This document shows positions 11,845-15,576 of a stretch of 15,576 nucleotides of DNA, piece by piece (the first letter of the stretch is position 1; the number at the start of each line of letters is the position of its first letter). The notes under the pieces were generated by a model. The model did not search any database. It saw only the letters and a program-made list of their open reading frames with translations, and was not told the DNA's origin. Both the position numbers and the translations under genes were made by a program. Source of the stretch: JAIUNP01 sp020161975 (GTDB lineage: Bacteria; Pseudomonadota; Alphaproteobacteria; Rhizobiales; Beijerinckiaceae). The stretch is from contig DAIOGK010000043.1 of NCBI GenBank assembly GCA_036745275.1, positions 1 through 15,576 on the forward strand, in the 5' to 3' direction.

Positions 11845-14295
11845 GTGAACGAGCGCATGAACGTGACGGTCGGGACGGCCGACTTGCAGCCGCGCGTCCG
11901 CCTCGGTGCGGGCATCGCAGCCGGGGCGCTGATCGGCTTCGGCCTGATCCTCTGGATCGCCGCCAACTGGGATGATCTCGGCAAGGTCACAAAATTCGCA
12001 CTCGTCGGCGGAACGCTGCTCGCCGGCGCACTGGCGGCCATGCTCCGCCCCGCCTTGCGAATTCCGGGCACCTTGATCAGTTTTGCGGCGACAGGTGGCC
12101 TTTTTGCCCTGTTCGGGCAGACCTATCAATCCGGCGCCGACCCCTGGCAGCTTTTCGCGCTCTGGGCGGTGCTCGGCCTGCCTCTCGCCCTTGCCGCCCG
12201 GCATGATGCGGTGTTCGTGCCCTGGACCATGGTCGCGTTCACGGCGGTGTCGCTCTGGCTTGAAACCGGACATCGCGCGTGGACCTCGCCCCTCCTCCAG
12301 TGGGTGCTCGTTGCATGGGCGATGGTCGGCGCGACCCTGCTGCTGCTGTCGCTGGTCAACCGGATGAATCGCCCGGAGGAACCGGCCGTCTGGGCCTTCC
12401 GTCTCGCCATCCTGGCCGGTACGGCGTTCATCGCGACCAACGGCATCCAGAGTATCCTTGCCCATCTGGGGCCGGGGCCAGTCTACTGGCTGGCACTGGT
12501 GGTTCTGATTGCCAGCGCCTGGCGCCTGGCGCTGGCAACGCCCCTGCAACCGACAGTGTTGGCAGGCGTGGCCCTTGGCATTGACGCGCTGCTGATCGCC
12601 GGCTGTGTGAAGGTTTACCTTTTCCACGGCAACGGCGGGATCGGCAACGTGCTGCTCTTTGCCATTTCGACCGCGATCATCATGGGGCTGACGGCGACCA
12701 TACTGTTGAAATGGCTGCGTCGCCGGGCTGGAGACACTGCCAACCCCGCCACCGATGAGCCGGCGGCGGAAAGTACGCCATGGGCCGTCGCCGCCCTCTC
12801 CGGCCTTGGCGCCCTGATCACGGCGGCGGCCCTACTGGTCTTTCTCTTCCTGTTTTTCTCGGAAGCCATGCGCCACGGCCCGACCGCCTATGGTCTGGCG
12901 GCCATCGGCGGCTTCGGCGCCGTTGCCGCCCTGCGAAAGACGAAAAGCCTGTCTTTTCTCCAGCAACTCGCCTTCATCGGGCTTGTTGCCGCCCTTGCGC
13001 TGTTTTCAGTTGCGCTGATGCGCGACCTGCCTGCCCGCTCCGAACTCGTGGCGGCCATTCTCCTCGCGTTGTCCGTGGCGCTGGCTTTCGCCATTCCACT
13101 GTCATGGGTGCGCAGTCTTCTTGGCGTTGCCGGCGCATTCCTCCTCGTCGGGCTGATCCGGACAGTCCTTTACGGCAACATGCTCCACGCGATTCTGGGC
13201 AAGGACATCCACAGTGCGGCCATTGCCGCCATCGTCGCCGCCCTTTTGCTCTGGTTCAGCCGGAACCGGCCCGGCGACGACAATCTCATCAGCGCCTATG
13301 CTTCAGGCTTTGCGCCCGGCACACTGCTCGTTCTCGCCAACACCTCCGGCCCAACGTTCCTCCTGCACAGTTCAAGCGGCTTTCTGGAGGGCATGAAAGC
13401 TGGAAATCTCTCGATGGTCGCCATTCTCACGCCCGTTGCCTCGGTGGTGGCAACGCTGCTGGGCGCCGGCCTCGTGCTGCGCTGGCGACCAACGCTGAAG
13501 ACACCGCTGGTACTGGCCATTGGAGCGGCAACCGCCGCCCTGTCGCTGCTCTCGACCCTGCTTGGCTATGCCGTGCTCATTCTGGGCATGGCGCTGGCAA
13601 CAGGCCGCCGAACTATCGCCCTTGCCGCTGCCGTCGCGGGGCTCTGGATCATCGGCAGCCTTTACCACAGCCTCCACTGGCCGCTGGACCGCAAGGGCAT
13701 GGCGCTCATCGCCCTTGGCCTCGCGCTGGCGCTGGTGCTGCTGCTGACCCGGCAGACCCAAGGTGCCGGCGCGGCCCTTCCCCGCCCGGCGGCCCTGCGC
13801 GGCACGCTGGCAAGCGGGCTGATAGCGCTCTCGACCCTTGCAACGTCAGGTGTTTTCGGCCTCGGCGTGCGGGAAAAGGAGGCAATCCTCTCCACCGGCC
13901 AGACCATCTACATCGCCCTAATGCCGGTTGATCCTCGTTCTCTGATGCAGGGCGACTACATGGCCTTGCGCTTTTTCCTGCCCTCCGGCCAGGACGATAC
14001 CAGAATTCTGGCATCGGCATCGCACCCAGTCGGCGTCATGACCATCGGAGCGAACAACATCGGCAGGGTCACCCGCATCGCAGCCGAAGCTGGCTCGACG
14101 GACGCCCCCGGCGAGCGCTTCGTGAAGCTGCGCCGCGCCAATGGCGGCTGGAGCCTTGGCACCAATGCCTGGTTCTTCCGCGAGGGACAGGGCAAGAAAT
14201 TCGAGGCCGCGAAATACGGGGAGTTCCGTCTCGGCCCGAAAGGTGACCTGCTGCTCGTCGCCATGGCGGACGAACATCTGAAACGGATCGATTAG
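11845..14295 (+). CDS. Large membrane protein fusing DUF2157, DUF4401-like and GDYXXLXY modules
   Basis: 816 residues. The N-terminal part (about 20-190) is DUF2157-like, with ALIGFGLILWIAANWDD (28-44) followed by closely spaced helices. The middle (about 325-650) is another run of hydrophobic helices of DUF4401 type. The C-terminus (about 665-816) has one membrane anchor, then a soluble domain with LMPVDPRSLMQGDYMALRF (692-710), the GDYXXLXY signature with Phe in place of the last Tyr. About 20 membrane segments are likely. In many bacteria the GDYXXLXY protein is a separate neighbour; here all are one chain. The start is GTG at 11845, eight bases after GAGG (11833-11836) at the preceding stop; an ATG at 11857 is possible. 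Function is unknown. The exported domain is probably periplasmic, where the secreted product of the first gene could meet it. Confidence 0.85.
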   Translation: MNERMNVTVGTADLQPRVRLGAGIAAGALIGFGLILWIAANWDDLGKVTKFALVGGTLLAGALAAMLRPALRIPGTLISFAATGGLFALFGQTYQSGADPWQLFALWAVLGLPLALAARHDAVFVPWTMVAFTAVSLWLETGHRAWTSPLLQWVLVAWAMVGATLLLLSLVNRMNRPEEPAVWAFRLAILAGTAFIATNGIQSILAHLGPGPVYWLALVVLIASAWRLALATPLQPTVLAGVALGIDALLIAGCVKVYLFHGNGGIGNVLLFAISTAIIMGLTATILLKWLRRRAGDTANPATDEPAAESTPWAVAALSGLGALITAAALLVFLFLFFSEAMRHGPTAYGLAAIGGFGAVAALRKTKSLSFLQQLAFIGLVAALALFSVALMRDLPARSELVAAILLALSVALAFAIPLSWVRSLLGVAGAFLLVGLIRTVLYGNMLHAILGKDIHSAAIAAIVAALLLWFSRNRPGDDNLISAYASGFAPGTLLVLANTSGPTFLLHSSSGFLEGMKAGNLSMVAILTPVASVVATLLGAGLVLRWRPTLKTPLVLAIGAATAALSLLSTLLGYAVLILGMALATGRRTIALAAAVAGLWIIGSLYHSLHWPLDRKGMALIALGLALALVLLLTRQTQGAGAALPRPAALRGTLASGLIALSTLATSGVFGLGVREKEAILSTGQTIYIALMPVDPRSLMQGDYMALRFFLPSGQDDTRILASASHPVGVMTIGANNIGRVTRIAAEAGSTDAPGERFVKLRRANGGWSLGTNAWFFREGQGKKFEAAKYGEFRLGPKGDLLLVAMADEHLKRID

Positions 14296-14314
14296 TCGCG
14301 CAGGGATGCCCCGG

Positions 14315-14331
14315 CCGGTCAACCCGACCGG
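14315..14331. terminator. Possible bidirectional hairpin between convergent genes
   Basis: CCGGTC (14315-14320), loop AACCC and GACCGG (14326-14331) form a 6-bp stem in the 52-base gap between the convergent membrane-protein gene and thrS. No T-run follows on either strand, so termination efficiency is doubtful. Confidence 0.4.
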
Positions 14332-14347
14332 GGACAGTCAGCCTCCG

Positions 14348-15576
14348 TCAGGCAGTCCGCAAATCCGGCGGCGTCGCCTCGTCCGCCAGCATCGCCAGCG
14401 CCGCGTCGAGTTTCATCACCGTCTGCGCCTGCGAGCCGAGGCGGCGGATGGCCACCGTCCCCTCTTCCGCCTCGCGTTTACCCACGGCAAAGATCACCGG
14501 CACCTTGGCCAGCGAATGCTCGCGCACCTTATAGCCGATCTTCTCGTTGCGCAGGTCGGCCCGAGCGCGCAGGCCCGCCGCGAAGGCCTTTTCCACCACC
14601 TGATGCGCATAATCATCCGCATCCTGTGTGATGGTGGCGACGATCACCTGCTCGGGCGCCAGCCACAGCGGGAAATGCCCGGCGTAACTCTCGATCAGGA
14701 TGCCGAGGAACCGCTCCATCGAGCCGCAGATGGCCCGATGCACCATCACCGGCTGGCGCTTTTCGCCGTCCTTGTCGATGTAGTACGCGCCGAACCGCTC
14801 CGGCAGGTTGAAATCGACCTGCGTGGTGCCGCACTGCCAGTCACGACCGATCGCATCGCGCAGCGTGTACTCGAATTTCGGACCGTAGAACGCGCCCTCG
14901 CCTTCATTGATCGCAGTCTTGATCTTGCCACCGGATTCCTCCGCGATTCGGACCAGCACCCGCCGCATGATGTCCTCGGCCCGGTCCCAGCTTTCATCCG
15001 AACCAACGCGCTTTTCCGGGCGCGTCGACAACTTCACCACCAGTTCCGTAAAGCCGAAGTCCTTGTAGACGCCCAGCATCAGCTCGTTGATCTTGAGGCA
15101 TTCGGCCTCAAGCTGCTCGTCGGTGCAGAAGATGTGCGCATCGTCCTGCGTGAAGCCGCGCACCCGCATCAGCCCGTGCAGCGCGCCCGAGGGCTCATAG
15201 CGATGTACAGCGCCGAATTCCGCAAGGCGGATCGGCAGGTCGCGGTAGGATTTGAGCCCGTGCTTGAAAATCTGGACATGGCCGGGGCAGTTCATCGGCT
15301 TCAGCGCGAAGAAGCGCTGGTCCACATCCGGGTCGTTCGGTCGCATGATCGCCGCCGCCGATTTGACCGCGAACATATTGTCGGCATACCAGCCCCAGTG
15401 GCCGGAGGTTTCCCACAATGACTTGTCGAGGATCTGGGGCGCATTCACCTCTTCATAGTCGCGGGCAAGGCGCCGGCGCATATAGGCTACAAGCTGCTGG
15501 AACATCCGCCAGCCCTTGGGGTGCCAGAACACGACGCCCGGCCCCTCCTCCTGGAAGTGGAACAGGTCCATCTCGC
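14348..15576 (-). CDS. thrS: Threonyl-tRNA synthetase, C-terminal part (5' end beyond window)
   Basis: 409 complete codons' worth of the catalytic and anticodon-binding domains, entering from the right edge on the minus strand. Class II synthetase charging tRNA-Thr. The visible part begins with the usual GREMDLFHFQEEGPG region (Met at 15571). Zinc-site residues are present: Cys in KPMNCPGH, His in DDAHIF and His in MVHRAICGS. Motif 2 lies in VHRYEPSG..RVRGFTQDD, motif 3 in GSMERFLGILIE. The last 110 or so residues (from LAPEQVIVATI) are the anticodon-binding domain. About 235-250 N-terminal residues, the TGS and editing domains, lie outside. The end at 14348 is a normal TGA, and no frameshift is seen. 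tRNA-Thr(TGT) lies about 11 kb away in this window, not adjacent. Confidence 0.97.
   Translation of the reverse strand, partial: EMDLFHFQEEGPGVVFWHPKGWRMFQQLVAYMRRRLARDYEEVNAPQILDKSLWETSGHWGWYADNMFAVKSAAAIMRPNDPDVDQRFFALKPMNCPGHVQIFKHGLKSYRDLPIRLAEFGAVHRYEPSGALHGLMRVRGFTQDDAHIFCTDEQLEAECLKINELMLGVYKDFGFTELVVKLSTRPEKRVGSDESWDRAEDIMRRVLVRIAEESGGKIKTAINEGEGAFYGPKFEYTLRDAIGRDWQCGTTQVDFNLPERFGAYYIDKDGEKRQPVMVHRAICGSMERFLGILIESYAGHFPLWLAPEQVIVATITQDADDYAHQVVEKAFAAGLRARADLRNEKIGYKVREHSLAKVPVIFAVGKREAEEGTVAIRRLGSQAQTVMKLDAALAMLADEATPPDLRTA

Overview
The window looks like chromosomal DNA from a GC-rich alphaproteobacterium, most likely of the Hyphomicrobiales (Rhizobiales) type. Pointers are the dense, cytosine/guanine-ending codon use, a DUF2336 protein (a family centred on Alphaproteobacteria), the tRNA-Tyr/rlmB arrangement and an alphaproteobacterial-style short NAD kinase. 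I see no insertion sequence, prophage, CRISPR array or integration scar. This is mostly core-genome territory with a few poorly characterised modules.

Layout. (1) 1-999: the 5' part of a tRNA-Tyr gene on the minus strand with a near-consensus promoter, divergent from rlmB, a 23S rRNA 2'-O-methyltransferase. (2) 1000-3078: an AT-rich stretch and a hairpin-rich leader, then an MHS-type MFS transporter with a large periplasmic insertion and highly-expressed-gene codon use, closed by a textbook terminator. (3) 3148-6019: tRNA-Thr(TGT), folD, a Tat-exported metallo-beta-lactamase-fold hydrolase resembling methyl parathion hydrolase, a strong hairpin, and nadK, which starts at TTG. (4) 6059-8506, minus strand: a lytic-transglycosylase-domain protein followed 6 nt later by a DUF2336 protein. 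(5) 8616-9981: a translationally coupled MaoC-type hydratase and CitE-type CoA-ester lyase, divergent from region 4. (6) 9984-10610, minus: a flavin-reductase-family FMN protein. (7) 10743-14295, plus: a compact three-gene operon encoding a secreted protein with three tandem beta-repeats, a stand-alone Lrp/AsnC effector-binding (RAM) domain and an 816-residue membrane protein fusing DUF2157, DUF4401 and GDYXXLXY modules. (8) 14348 to the right edge, minus: the C-terminal two thirds of threonyl-tRNA synthetase.

How the genes fit together. RlmB, both tRNAs and ThrS serve translation. FolD feeds one-carbon folate metabolism and makes or uses NADPH, and NadK supplies NADP. The MaoC/CoA-lyase pair probably hydrates an enoyl-CoA and cleaves the resulting 3-hydroxyacyl-CoA, for example in itaconate or leucine-type catabolism. 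The best candidates for something undescribed are the three-gene envelope operon at 10743-14295, the transglycosylase/DUF2336 pair, and the structured leader of the transporter. Nothing here is by itself proof of a new system.
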